From NCBI GenBank assembly GCA_029247135.1, contig JAQWLS010000072.1:1-56088 (forward strand): 56,088 nt of DNA, written 5' to 3'. Within the stretch, counting starts at the first letter, position 1, and each line of letters starts with the position of its first letter. Below the pieces are notes generated by a model, which saw only the letters and a program-made list of their open reading frames with translations, was not told where the DNA came from and made no database searches. Position numbers and translations under genes: made by a program. Origin of the DNA: Dehalococcoidia bacterium (GTDB lineage Bacteria; Chloroflexota; Dehalococcoidia; UBA2979). This document shows positions 18,875 to 28,241 of the stretch, one piece after another.

Positions 18875-20047
18875 ATGTCAGATCATCCGATGCGCGGAAG
18901 AACAGCAATATCAGGACTGGGTGAAACCAAATATTACAAGCGTGCGATGGCTCCAGATGGTGAATTCAAGATGTGCTTGGAAGCGATTTTGTTAGCTTGT
19001 GAAGACGCTGGTATTGACCCCAGGGATATTGATGGGTTTTGCTCTTATTCCAACGAACGATCTTCTCCGGATCGGATAGCGGCTGCTCTTGATATTAAAG
19101 AGATGCGCTTATCAAATATGTTTTGGGGTGGCGGTGGCGGTGGCGGTTCAGGTGCACTGGCTAACGCGGTCTCAGCAATTATTTCTGGCCAATGTGAGGT
19201 AGTTGTCGTGTATCGTGCCTTGGCCCAAGGTCAATTTGGGAGATTTGGGCAGGGCGCCGTTGTAAATGAAGTAAATAATGATGGTAAATGGACTGCTCCA
19301 TTTGGATTAATGTCACCTGCTCAATCATTTGCTATGCGTGTCAGAAGATTTATGCACGAAAATGGTGTTCAGCAAGAAGCACTTCGAGCAATTTCTATGG
19401 CGTCTTATCACCATGCCCAGCAAAATCCTCGGGCAGTTATGCATGGCAGGGAACTGACAGAAGAAATTTATGATCAGTCCAGATGGATTGTTGAACCTTT
19501 TCATCTGTTCGATTGCTGCATGGAGAATGATGGTGCGGCTGCAATTATCGTGACGTCGGTGGAGCGTGCCCGAGACTTAAAGCCGACGCCCGCAGTGGTT
19601 TTGGCAGCGGCTCAGGGGTCGACAGCCCGAAATCAGGCTCCAGCTCATAATGCGGACATATATGCCACATCAAATTTTCAGCATGTTGGGAAGCGGTTGT
19701 ACGAGATTGCGGGCCTAACTCCTAACGATGTCGATGTATCTCAGGTTTATGAGAATTTCACAGGCGGAGTTATGATGAGCATCGTTGAGCATGGCCTTTG
19801 CTCAGCTGATGAAGTAAACGACATATTTACCCTTGAGAATTTTAAGTCCACAGGTAAACTGCCTATTAATACAAGTGGAGGAAATCTAGCCGAGTGCTAT
19901 ATGCATGGCTTGGAATTGATTATTGAGGCAGCCCGACAAATTCGCGGGCAGTCTCCCAATCAGGTATCGGATGCCGAGGTGGCTCTAGTTGCGTCTGGCC
20001 CGATGGTGACTCCGGTAAGTAGTTGTATTTTGGGGGTAGATCGATGA
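18875..20047 (+). CDS. SCP2-thiolase-like protein without catalytic Cys
   Basis: A 390-residue thiolase-superfamily protein. Family signatures are DIDGFCSYSNE, DVSQVYENFTGGVMMSIVEHGLC and the C-terminal NTSGGNLAECYMHGLELIIEAARQIRG (conserved GG and HG). Where thiolases carry the acyl-accepting Cys (CASG-type motif) this protein has seven consecutive glycines (residues 85-91). The same loss is seen in lipid-transfer-protein aldolases such as Ltp2, which cleave steroid side-chain CoA esters by retro-aldol chemistry and need a DUF35 partner. A DUF35 gene follows, overlapping by four bases. Retro-aldolase or C-C lyase activity is therefore inferred, substrate unknown. Confidence 0.88.
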   Translation: MSDHPMRGRTAISGLGETKYYKRAMAPDGEFKMCLEAILLACEDAGIDPRDIDGFCSYSNERSSPDRIAAALDIKEMRLSNMFWGGGGGGGSGALANAVSAIISGQCEVVVVYRALAQGQFGRFGQGAVVNEVNNDGKWTAPFGLMSPAQSFAMRVRRFMHENGVQQEALRAISMASYHHAQQNPRAVMHGRELTEEIYDQSRWIVEPFHLFDCCMENDGAAAIIVTSVERARDLKPTPAVVLAAAQGSTARNQAPAHNADIYATSNFQHVGKRLYEIAGLTPNDVDVSQVYENFTGGVMMSIVEHGLCSADEVNDIFTLENFKSTGKLPINTSGGNLAECYMHGLELIIEAARQIRGQSPNQVSDAEVALVASGPMVTPVSSCILGVDR

Positions 20048-20526
20048 CGACAGGTGAACTTTCTCAGTGGCATGCTTCTGAACCAGATAACTATTTACCG
20101 CCTGGGCTCGCGGCTCCGAGGCCTTGGCAAGATGGCTTAGATACCCCTTATTGGGATGCGATTGAACGAAATAGTTTAGTAGTACAATATTGCGATTCTT
20201 GCGACGCTCATCAATGGGGACCGGAATGGATTTGTCACAGATGTCACAAATTTGATCTTGAATATGTGGAGATCGAGCCGAAGGGTAAAATTTATTCTTG
20301 GGAGAGGGTTTGGCATCCGGTGCACCCCGCTCTTCAAGCGAGTTGTCCTTATATGGTTGTGCTAGTTGAACTACCAGGCGCAGATAATGTTCGTATGGTG
20401 GGAAACCTACTCGGTGATCCATTGCGGCCTATAACTATCGGCGAGGAAGTAGAAGCAGTCTTTGAACATCACAAGGACGTTGATCCACCATATACGTTAG
20501 TCCAGTGGAAACGTGTTGGAGATTGA
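20044..20526 (+). CDS. DUF35 OB-fold/zinc-ribbon partner protein
   Basis: A 160-residue protein with an N-terminal helix (PYWDAIERNSLVVQYC), a rubredoxin-like zinc ribbon (CDSCDAHQWGPEWICHRC) and an OB-fold (GKIYSWERVWHPVH, then the PYMVVLVELPG strand). This is the DUF35 / ChsH2-C-terminal arrangement. The ATG start at 20044 overlaps the thiolase stop (ATGA), with a GGGGGT ribosome-binding site. DUF35 proteins bind acyl-CoA and form obligate complexes with thiolase-like partners, so the pair is expected to work as one enzyme. Confidence 0.9.
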   Translation: MTTGELSQWHASEPDNYLPPGLAAPRPWQDGLDTPYWDAIERNSLVVQYCDSCDAHQWGPEWICHRCHKFDLEYVEIEPKGKIYSWERVWHPVHPALQASCPYMVVLVELPGADNVRMVGNLLGDPLRPITIGEEVEAVFEHHKDVDPPYTLVQWKRVGD

Positions 20527-20561
20527 ACTACTCGCGAGTGTTTGGTCGGATGATTTCTTCG

Positions 20562-21248
20562 TTATGTTAGGTACTTAGCTAGAAAAATTGACAGATCAGA
20601 TATTGAATCTTGATTGATTTCGTGTTGCATTGAGTATTCTTTCATTGTTACGTTGGCACCTCGCGTTTCAAGCCTTTTATATGATTCTCGACCACGTTCA
20701 ATGTCGACCATAGGATCGTCAGTACCGTGTTGCACGAGTATCGGAAGGTCTGTTGGTAAACTGTCTATTTGATCTAGATCGTCAGGCAACCACGTTGATA
20801 AGGCAGCAACCGCAGATGTTGTAATTTGATTGCTGAATGCTAGTCGATAGGCTAGCGACCCCCCTTGGCTAAACCCTACCAGTGCTACTTTTTCTTCTTT
20901 CGCAGCGTACTTTCTTAACGCCGCCGGAATAAAAGATTCAAGCACAGAGACCATTTCTTCAATGTCGCCCTCTATTTTTTCGCCGTGCTCATCGCGCTGT
21001 TCCCAGGTAAACATTTGATTGTTCGAAGGGGCTTGGTAACCGGCAGGGACACCAACTGTGTGAGGCGCCTGCGGACAAATTATCAACGCTTTTCCTTCAC
21101 AAAGATGCGGCGCGAGCGGAAGCAAATCTAGACCGTGAGCTCCGTATCCATGCAGCAATATAATAGTAGGAAGATTTAGATCGGAGCTATTTTTGGGGCT
21201 GTAGACTGCGTGGGTTAGCAGGGCTAAATCGTCTTCGTTGTGTACCAT
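20562..21248 (-). CDS. Alpha/beta-hydrolase (carboxylesterase/phospholipase type)
   Basis: A 228-residue cytoplasmic serine hydrolase of the small carboxylesterase (YpfH, PF02230) type. The oxyanion region is LLHGYGAHGLDLLPLAPHL, the nucleophile Ser is in GFSQGGSLAY, the Asp in QHGTDDPMV and the His in MQHEIN. No signal peptide. Probable substrates are short acyl esters or lysophospholipids. Confidence 0.9.
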   Translation of the reverse strand: MVHNEDDLALLTHAVYSPKNSSDLNLPTIILLHGYGAHGLDLLPLAPHLCEGKALIICPQAPHTVGVPAGYQAPSNNQMFTWEQRDEHGEKIEGDIEEMVSVLESFIPAALRKYAAKEEKVALVGFSQGGSLAYRLAFSNQITTSAVAALSTWLPDDLDQIDSLPTDLPILVQHGTDDPMVDIERGRESYKRLETRGANVTMKEYSMQHEINQDSISDLSIFLAKYLT

Positions 21249-21334
21249 AGGACCTCTAATCTCCTAGTTTCTCAAGGTTGGGTTCAACTAGCTGTTGTTT
21301 GATGTTTAAAGTATAGTTAACAAGGGAATTAGCC

Positions 21335-21862
21335 ATGGCAGTTGAGATTACATTATTTAGTCAAGATATCACTTGCGAAAGTTGCATTGAGACTATTAAA
21401 GCGACTACAGATGCCACTGATGGTGCCAAATTTCTAAGTGGAGATGCGGATAGGCGCTCATTTTCACTTTCTCTCGAGCAAGGGCTAATACTCGATACGT
21501 TGCAGATTCGGTTGGGGGAGGCCGGGTACTCTTTAGGATCGGCAGCGCTTGCACCAGTAGCAGGTTCGTCTGGTGCGAAGTACGATCCCAAGCCTGTGAT
21601 TGATGCGACTGATTACGGTGCAGAAATTTCATATACTTGCCCATGTGGCAGTTCTACAGAAACGGTCGAATTTCATCGGGCACTCAAGAGACAGACTATT
21701 CAATCATGTTGTGATCATCATGCAATTGCTGAAGTCACTGCCGCTTGGCGACTTTTGGACGAACTCGGTTCGAATTATCAAATCGAGAGCACCCAAGTTG
21801 AGATGCCATGGGGACAATCGATGGAGTTTGCAATCGCTCGTTTGATCACAAGGTCTTTGTAG
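21335..21862 (+). CDS. Cys/His-rich metal-binding protein beside copper ATPase
   Basis: A 175-residue protein I do not recognise as a named family. The N-terminal part (1-66) looks like a divergent HMA/copper-chaperone fold with TCESC (Cys14, Cys17) in the place of the MxCxxC loop and a DGAKFLSGDADRRSFSL strand. The C-terminal part has CPC (102-104) and CCDHH (125-129), which could form a second metal site, followed by two helices. It starts after AAGGGA. The copper ATPase follows 24 bases later on the same strand, so a role as copper donor, sensor or sequestering protein is a reasonable inference. Confidence 0.7.
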   Translation: MAVEITLFSQDITCESCIETIKATTDATDGAKFLSGDADRRSFSLSLEQGLILDTLQIRLGEAGYSLGSAALAPVAGSSGAKYDPKPVIDATDYGAEISYTCPCGSSTETVEFHRALKRQTIQSCCDHHAIAEVTAAWRLLDELGSNYQIESTQVEMPWGQSMEFAIARLITRSL

Positions 21863-21886
21863 CAGATACATCGACTGGTGAGTGAG

Positions 21887-24253
21887 ATGAATTCAATTAT
21901 CGGAACCGTACTAAGCGGATCTGTTTCTGGGATGACTTGCGCCTCATGCGTTAGAAGAGTGGAGTCAGCACTTTTAGAAATCGAAGGAGTAACCATTGCG
22001 TCTGTAAATCTGGTTACAAATAGCGCCATAATCGAAGTCGAAGAGATTGCAGATAATACTGAGGGCGCACTAACGGCAGCAATTAAGCAGATTGGATACG
22101 AGTTAGAGTTTCCAAGTGGCGAATCGAAGTTTTCATGGCTGGAATCAGTTTTCCGCAGACAAGACAGAGAAATCGCAGTTCTTCGATTTAGGACATTTAT
22201 AGGAGTCCTTACAGCAATACCTGTTCTGCTATTTATGTGCGCTCGTTTTTTTTTCTCGTTTGAAATTGTTGATTCATCTATTCGATTGTTTGATATTGAG
22301 GCTAGTAAGTTTGTGTCGTTTGTCTTAGCGAGCGTTTCGATCAGTTGGATTGCCGCTCCAATTCACACAGCAACGTTACGGTCTCTGAAAAGCAGATCAG
22401 CCGATATGAATACGCTTATAACGCTTGGAATCACCGCAGCGTACATATATAGCGTGGTTGTCTTATTTACGCCTTTCGCGTGGGTATCGATACAGATTTC
22501 GAATCAGGCGCTTTATTTTGATGCAGTCGTCTTAGTAGTGTTTTTCTTATGGTTAGGGCGTTTTCTAGAGGCGAGGGCTCGGCATAATGCGGGGCAGATG
22601 TTACGAAATCTAGCGTCGACTTACCCGGAGACAGCAAATGTAATCGAGACTGATGGATCTGAGTTTCAGATCCCGGCAAAAGCGGTCAGGACGGGTGAAG
22701 TTGTGATTGTTAGGGCAGGTGAAAGAGTGCCTGTTGATGGACAGATTATCGAGGGAGAAACTTCAGCTGATGAATCGATGGTCACTGGTGAGTCTAAGCC
22801 TATCTCAAAGGGGGTTGGTGACTTATTGATCGGTGGGAGCCAGAATATCAATGGCACTGTGAAGGTGAAGGTAACAACCGTTGGCGATGCAAGTGTTTAT
22901 TCAAATATTGCTCAACTTGTCGAGCGTGCTCAAGCATCGAAGGCACCAATTCAGGAACTTGCAGATAGACTCGCGTCGGTTTTTGTGCCAGCGGTCTTGT
23001 GTCTGGCCATTTTTACATTCTTTGGTTGGTGGTTTTTTGGTCCTTCTAATGGATTTACCTTCGCCGTCATTAACTCGGTCACTGTTTTGGTAGTTGCGTG
23101 TCCGTGTGCTCTGGGTCTCGCAACTCCAGCAGCTATCGCGATGTCAGTAGGTCAGGCTGCAAAATCAGGAATATTAATTTCTAATGCTGGGGTTTTTGAA
23201 AATTTAACCAAGACGAAAAAACTATTATTTGATAAAACCGGGACTCTAACCCATGGGACACCTCGCGTAACCCAGATAGCCACTAGTGCGGACTCAACGT
23301 TTAGTGAGGAAGAGCTAATTTTTATGGTGGCAAGCGCTGAGCGAGGATCAAACCATCCACATGCAACCGCAATGTTTGACCTTGCTCGTGACAGAAATAT
23401 TGAACTTGTTTGGCCTCTGACCTTCAGAGCCTTACCAGGAAATGGGATTACTGCCGAGCTCAGCAGGGATGATGAAGAATATAAAGTGGTTATTGGAAAT
23501 AGTGCCTTACTTTTATCGCAAGATATTTCAGTGAGTGGTCTGGATGATATTTTTGAGAAGTCCGTTTCGGATGGCCTAACTCCTGTTTTTCTGGCAGTCA
23601 ATGGATCTGCAGTAGGGATATTTGGGCTAGAAGACTCGATAAGAGTAGATGCCGAATCAGTTATTTATGGTCTCAGACGATTCTCAGTAGTGCCTGTGAT
23701 GGTCTCTGGCGACATTGCTCCGGTCACGAATCTTGTTGCTAAAAAAGTAGGAATTGATTTGACCTTTTCAGAGATTAGTCCGGCAGAAAAGTACCAAATC
23801 GTAGCAGCCGAGCAAGAGAGCCAAACTGGGCTTGTCGCGATGATTGGTGATGGTATTAATGATGCACCAGCACTTGCTCAAGCTGACGTTGGTATATCTA
23901 TGATGAATAGTTCTGACCTTACTCAAAGTAGTGCAGGAGTGAATTTTTTGCGACCAGATTTATCAGGACTTTTGTATTTATTAAAGCTATCTCATGCCAC
24001 GATTCGAGTGATGCGACAGAATCTAGGCTGGGCTTTCATTTATAACTTACTTCTGTTGCCGATTGCGATGGGGGCGGGCTATGTGTTAACTCAATTATTT
24101 GTGGGTGATGTTCAAGTTCCCAAGTTCTTATCGATTGTTTTCTCTGAAAATTGGTTTTTGAATCCAGCTGCAGCTGGCGCGGCTATGGCATTCTCATCAT
24201 TATCAGTTATTTTAAACAGTCTGCGTTTGGGGAGATTACAGGCAGACTCTTAA
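21887..24253 (+). CDS. copA: Cu(I)-translocating P1B-type ATPase
   Basis: A 788-residue copper exporter. One N-terminal HMA domain carries GMTCASC. P-type motifs are TGES (about 300-303), membrane CPC (about 405-407), the phosphorylated Asp449 in DKTGTLTHG, the GSNHPHA nucleotide-domain HP motif and GDGINDAPALAQADVG. The last helices carry YN (WAFIYNLLLLP) and AGAAMAFSSLSVILNSLRL, the Met/Ser-Ser pattern of Cu(I)-type P1B-1 pumps. I choose ATG 21887 with GGTGA upstream; GTG 21878 is an alternative. It removes cytosolic copper or loads cuproproteins such as an aa3 oxidase. Confidence 0.95.
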   Translation: MNSIIGTVLSGSVSGMTCASCVRRVESALLEIEGVTIASVNLVTNSAIIEVEEIADNTEGALTAAIKQIGYELEFPSGESKFSWLESVFRRQDREIAVLRFRTFIGVLTAIPVLLFMCARFFFSFEIVDSSIRLFDIEASKFVSFVLASVSISWIAAPIHTATLRSLKSRSADMNTLITLGITAAYIYSVVVLFTPFAWVSIQISNQALYFDAVVLVVFFLWLGRFLEARARHNAGQMLRNLASTYPETANVIETDGSEFQIPAKAVRTGEVVIVRAGERVPVDGQIIEGETSADESMVTGESKPISKGVGDLLIGGSQNINGTVKVKVTTVGDASVYSNIAQLVERAQASKAPIQELADRLASVFVPAVLCLAIFTFFGWWFFGPSNGFTFAVINSVTVLVVACPCALGLATPAAIAMSVGQAAKSGILISNAGVFENLTKTKKLLFDKTGTLTHGTPRVTQIATSADSTFSEEELIFMVASAERGSNHPHATAMFDLARDRNIELVWPLTFRALPGNGITAELSRDDEEYKVVIGNSALLLSQDISVSGLDDIFEKSVSDGLTPVFLAVNGSAVGIFGLEDSIRVDAESVIYGLRRFSVVPVMVSGDIAPVTNLVAKKVGIDLTFSEISPAEKYQIVAAEQESQTGLVAMIGDGINDAPALAQADVGISMMNSSDLTQSSAGVNFLRPDLSGLLYLLKLSHATIRVMRQNLGWAFIYNLLLLPIAMGAGYVLTQLFVGDVQVPKFLSIVFSENWFLNPAAAGAAMAFSSLSVILNSLRLGRLQADS

Positions 24254-24343
24254 ATATCATTGTAAATATTTCTAGATCACTAAAAAGAATTCGCTGATCG
24301 ATTAGACTGGTGAGACAGTTTTATACTTTTTTGGAGGATTTTT

Positions 24344-25525
24344 ATGGACTTCAATTTTACGACTAAGCAGACGGAATTCCGCAGTACTGTTCATGATTTT
24401 ATAGAAAATAATTGGGTTAAAGGTGCTTGGGCTGCCCGAAGTGAACGTTGGAAAGCAGCTAGGGCGTATGAAAGTTCACTTGCTGATGGCGGCTGGTTAA
24501 CGATGTCATGGCCGGAAGATTATGGCGGCGGCGGTGCTACTTACTGGGAACAAATGATTTTTAATGAAGAGTCAGCATTAGCTAATGCACCCTCCGGCGG
24601 ACAAGGAGCTGACAGAGTAGGTCCGGTGCTTATTATTCATGGCACTGATGCCCAGAAGCAGGAGCATTTGCCCCCAATTGCGCAAGGTGAAGTGATGTGG
24701 TGCCAAGGCTATTCAGAGCCGGGTTCGGGATCTGACCTGGCATCGTTGCAAACTCGAGCGACCCGTGATGGTGATGATTTTATAATTAATGGTCAGAAAA
24801 TATGGACCTCAGGAGCTATGGAAGCTGACTGGGTGCATATTCTTACTCGGACTGACGCGGAGGCGCCCAAGCACAGAGGAATTTCTTACTTCATGCTTAA
24901 GTTGGATACTCCGGGCATCACCATTCGCCCGATTTCACAGCTACATGATGAAGGTGATAGTGATGGACACGGATTCAATGAAACATTTTTTGAAGATGTC
25001 CGAGTGCCCGCGAAAAATATGATTGGCGAAGAAAACAGGGGCTGGTATGTCGCGGCGACCGCTTTAGATTTTGAACGTAGTGGAATCCATCGGATGGCGG
25101 GTGCGATCTCGCCCTATTACCGATTGTTAGAAAATGCCAAGGAGGTGAATTCAAGAGGTCGTGGCAGAAAAATATCGGATCACGCGCCTTCACGGCAGGC
25201 ACTAGCTGAAACTCGTATTGAAATTGAGGTTGCTAGGTATCTTGGATATCGGGTTACGTGGATGCAAGCCTCCAATCTTGTACCCAATCAGGAGTCATCA
25301 ATGTCGAAAATGTTTGGCTCGGAATTGCAACAGAGAACGGCTCGTCGTGGAATCAGCATGTTGGGACTTTATGGCGGGTTGAGACCATCTGATTCGCATG
25401 CTCCACTCAGTGGTGAATTTTGTCAGTATTACATGACTACTGTCTCGCTAACGATTGCGGCTGGTACGAGTGAGATACAGCGCAACATCATTGCAACTCG
25501 TGGACTTGGATTACCGCGGGGTTAG
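24344..25525 (+). CDS. Acyl-CoA dehydrogenase family protein
   Basis: A 393-residue FAD flavoprotein with the usual N-terminal helical, middle beta (MWCQGYSEPGSGSDLASLQTRA, GQKIWTSGA) and C-terminal helical domains. GTSEIQRNI near the end binds FAD and ADP. The Glu that precedes GTSEIQ in medium- and short-chain dehydrogenases (EGTSE) is Ala here (AAGTSE), as in FadE-like groups that place their base elsewhere. A TTGGAGGA ribosome-binding site precedes the ATG. Probable role: desaturation of an acyl-CoA in a degradative pathway. Confidence 0.92.
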   Translation: MDFNFTTKQTEFRSTVHDFIENNWVKGAWAARSERWKAARAYESSLADGGWLTMSWPEDYGGGGATYWEQMIFNEESALANAPSGGQGADRVGPVLIIHGTDAQKQEHLPPIAQGEVMWCQGYSEPGSGSDLASLQTRATRDGDDFIINGQKIWTSGAMEADWVHILTRTDAEAPKHRGISYFMLKLDTPGITIRPISQLHDEGDSDGHGFNETFFEDVRVPAKNMIGEENRGWYVAATALDFERSGIHRMAGAISPYYRLLENAKEVNSRGRGRKISDHAPSRQALAETRIEIEVARYLGYRVTWMQASNLVPNQESSMSKMFGSELQQRTARRGISMLGLYGGLRPSDSHAPLSGEFCQYYMTTVSLTIAAGTSEIQRNIIATRGLGLPRG

Positions 25526-25532
25526 AAAATGT

Positions 25533-25546
25533 ACCTTTTCGAAGGT
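25533..25546 (+). terminator. UUCG-loop hairpin after the acyl-CoA dehydrogenase
   Basis: ACCTT and AAGGT form a five-pair stem closing a TTCG tetraloop seven bases after the stop codon. The next bases are not T-rich, so it is not a classical intrinsic terminator. It may act as an mRNA 3'-end or processing element. Confidence 0.35.
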
Positions 25547-25555
25547 GGTTGAAAT

Positions 25556-25567
25556 GTGTTATAACAC
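25556..25567 (+). promoter_or_regulatory. Perfect 12-bp palindrome upstream of the DUF1800 operon
   Basis: GTGTTATAACAC is its own reverse complement and lies 48 bases before the DUF1800 start. It contains TATAAC, a fair -10 element, though the -35 region is poor. A regulator bound here would cover the promoter of the operon. Confidence 0.4.
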
Positions 25568-25615
25568 TGTAAGTTAACGATTTATTTACTAAAAAAATAT
25601 AGTTGGAGTGACCTG

Positions 25616-27040
25616 ATGACAACCGAGATTTCGATATCTACAGATGAGAGAATCGCCCTTATTGGGCATTTAATGCGCCGAGTTGGTGTGGGTGCCAGTC
25701 GCGACAGACTTGAGTCTCTTTCAGAGAAATCGTATGAGCAGTTGGTAGAAGACCTGCTGAGCCCGAATCTGTATGCTGACCCAGATGTAGATCTATTGGA
25801 CAGATACCTGCCACAATCAGCAAGTCCTGATACTGGCGCTACGTGGGCCGCCCGATGGATGTATAACCTTGCGCAGAGTGATCGCCCATTAATGGAAAAA
25901 ATGGCACTGTTTTGGCATCATGTGTTCGCGACTGCATGGTATAAGGCTGAGAATGGGCCGGCAATAGTGCAACACATGGAGATGTTTAGAGAAGTTGGCC
26001 TTGGTAATATGCGCGATATCTTGTTAGCTCTTTCTAGAGATCCAAACATGATTTTTTGGCTAGATAATTCTGAGAGCAGAGACGGTGCAGTTAACGAAAA
26101 CTACGGTCGGGAACTATTAGAGTTGTTTTCGATGGGTATTGGAACCTATACCGAAACTGACGTCAAAATGGCTGCTAGGGCATTTACTGGATGGACTTTT
26201 AAGCAGCCGATTCCTCTTTACCCGTATGGCGGATATGCGGCAGAATTTATTTATCATCCTGAGCAGCATGATAACTCGGAAAAAGAATTTCTCGGCGAAA
26301 AAGGAAATTTCAATGGAGAAGATATTATCGACATTATAGTGAAGCAGGAGGCATGTGCTCGCTTCATTTCACGGCATTTGTATAATTTTTTCGTCGCTGA
26401 CGAACCGCAAGTACCTGCATGGAGTATTACTCCGCCCCAGGATCAGCAAGCAATTGATGAACTTACAGGCGTATTTTTGGATTCGGATGGTGATTTAACA
26501 GCAGTAATGCGAGTCTTATTGAATGCAAATTGGTTCAAGGATGCACGTTTCAAAAAAATAAAGAGTCCTGCCGAATTTGTGGCTGGTGCGTTGGTACTGT
26601 CGGGCTTGCCAGAAACACCGGACCCTATGTTGGCCTCATTGAACGCTGCGACGACCGCGATGGGGCAGCAATTGCTTAATCCACCTACCGTTGAGGGCTG
26701 GCATACAGGGAAAGAGTGGCTGGACTCTGGAACACTGACTGAAAGAGTAAATTTCGCAGTAAATCAAGTTGCAGAAGCGTCACTTCCTGGGGTGAGTAGT
26801 ATTCTGTCGAAAATTCAGTCGCACGGTGATAATTTATCATCAGAGGAATTGGTAAATTTATGTTTGGATCTCACTGGTCACGTGGAGATTAGTGGTGACA
26901 CCCATGCGGCACTTGTTGATCTTGCGAGTCAAGGAGGACAGCTCCAATTTGATACGGAAGTAAATGTCACAGAGAGTCAAAAGCAGATTATTAGACTTTT
27001 GCAGCTGATTGTATCGGCGCCTGAGTATCAATTCGCCTAA
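25616..27040 (+). CDS. DUF1800 family protein
   Basis: A 474-residue protein matching DUF1800 (PF08811): LMRRVGVGAS near the N-terminus, KMALFWHHVFAT, the NENYGRELLELFSMGIGTYTETDV block, the AARAFTGWTF block, and VEGWHTGKEWL near the C-terminus. The function of the family is unknown; it is almost always paired with DUF1501. Many DUF1800 proteins are exported, but no signal peptide is seen here. A GGAGTGA ribosome-binding site precedes the ATG. DUF1501 follows 27 bases later. Confidence 0.9.
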   Translation: MTTEISISTDERIALIGHLMRRVGVGASRDRLESLSEKSYEQLVEDLLSPNLYADPDVDLLDRYLPQSASPDTGATWAARWMYNLAQSDRPLMEKMALFWHHVFATAWYKAENGPAIVQHMEMFREVGLGNMRDILLALSRDPNMIFWLDNSESRDGAVNENYGRELLELFSMGIGTYTETDVKMAARAFTGWTFKQPIPLYPYGGYAAEFIYHPEQHDNSEKEFLGEKGNFNGEDIIDIIVKQEACARFISRHLYNFFVADEPQVPAWSITPPQDQQAIDELTGVFLDSDGDLTAVMRVLLNANWFKDARFKKIKSPAEFVAGALVLSGLPETPDPMLASLNAATTAMGQQLLNPPTVEGWHTGKEWLDSGTLTERVNFAVNQVAEASLPGVSSILSKIQSHGDNLSSEELVNLCLDLTGHVEISGDTHAALVDLASQGGQLQFDTEVNVTESQKQIIRLLQLIVSAPEYQFA

Positions 27041-27067
27041 TAAGAGTATTTAATAGAGGAGATATCT

Positions 27068-28216
27068 ATGACGACTAAGAAGAAAGATCCAGTTTTAGTT
27101 GTAGTTCAGCTATCAGGTGGCTTGGATTTTATGAATACACTGATTCCGTATACGGATGGTCGTATTTATGACTGGCGACCTACGGTCTCGGTGGCTGCAG
27201 AATCTACTATTTCTCTTGATGATCGGCTGGCATGGCATCCTTCTGCGCAAGCACTGTCTGAGCTCTATAACGCTGGCAACGTGGCAGCTATCCAAGGTGT
27301 TGGCTATGAGAACGCGAGCCGATCTCACTTTCGTGCCATGGATATAATGCATACCTGCGAACCTGAAAAAGTAGCAACCGAAGGCTGGTTGGGTAAAGTC
27401 ACCCGTGAATTAGATCCCAATTCAGAAAATCCATTAACTGCTGTCTCTATTGGGAGAGGTCTACCTAGAGCGTTAGTTGCACCAGGGGTAACGGCAACAT
27501 CCGTGGGCAATCTGGACAAATTTGGGTTAATGACAAAGATTGAGCAAGTAGAGGAGCGAACCGCTAACCTTGATATTTTCAAGCGAATGTATAGCCCAGC
27601 CGTGGGTAACGGATTGGTCAATGACTACCTTGCTCAGACTGGACGCGATATTCTGCGAGGTGCAGATATGTTGGCGGATGTGCCTTCTCGGTATTCAAGT
27701 GATGTGGAGTATGCGAACAATCCCATCGCTCAGGCGCTTCGCGACGTCGCACGGATACATACCGCGGGCATGGGTACCCGAGTGTTTTATACGAACCACG
27801 TGGGGTACGACTATCACTCTCTCGAGAATGAAGTTCACCCGCGCATGTTGACTGAACTAACAGAAGCAATATCTGATTTTATGACTGATATCAGAAATCA
27901 TGACGCATCGGAAGAAGTGACTATCTTAGTCTTTACCGAATTCGGAAGACGGATAATGGATAATGGCTCGGGAACCGATCACGGCACTGGTGGTGGTGCA
28001 TATATCATTGGCGACCACGTATCTGGAGGTTTGTACGCGGAATATCCATCACTTGATCCAAAGGATTGGTTGTATGGTGAAGACTTAACGCACACGATTG
28101 ATTATCGAAGCATATACACCAGTATTCTTGAGCAATGGATGGGCATGGATGCTCAACCAATTGTCGGTGGTACGTATGAGCAAATTAGACCATACAACAC
28201 AACGATGTTGGTTTAG
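27068..28216 (+). CDS. DUF1501 family protein (sulfatase/phosphatase-like fold)
   Basis: A 382-residue DUF1501 protein (PF07394), a branch of the alkaline phosphatase/sulfatase-like fold. Signatures are VVVQLSGGLDFMNTLIPY, the SRSHFRAMDIM segment, VFTEFGRRIMDNGSGTDHGTGGGAYIIGD with its Asp-His-Gly metal-binding-like motif, and the final DYRSIYTSILEQWMG. Family members usually begin with a twin-arginine signal; this one does not, so it is predicted to be cytoplasmic or exported with a partner. It pairs with the upstream DUF1800 gene. Confidence 0.9.
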   Translation: MTTKKKDPVLVVVQLSGGLDFMNTLIPYTDGRIYDWRPTVSVAAESTISLDDRLAWHPSAQALSELYNAGNVAAIQGVGYENASRSHFRAMDIMHTCEPEKVATEGWLGKVTRELDPNSENPLTAVSIGRGLPRALVAPGVTATSVGNLDKFGLMTKIEQVEERTANLDIFKRMYSPAVGNGLVNDYLAQTGRDILRGADMLADVPSRYSSDVEYANNPIAQALRDVARIHTAGMGTRVFYTNHVGYDYHSLENEVHPRMLTELTEAISDFMTDIRNHDASEEVTILVFTEFGRRIMDNGSGTDHGTGGGAYIIGDHVSGGLYAEYPSLDPKDWLYGEDLTHTIDYRSIYTSILEQWMGMDAQPIVGGTYEQIRPYNTTMLV

Positions 28217-28241
28217 ATTACTAAAAAAGCGAGAAAAAGAT

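Noticed and set aside
18875-20047. Ordinary acetyl-CoA acetyltransferase
   Set aside because: The catalytic Cys position is glycine, and the DUF35 neighbour points to an aldolase-type pair.
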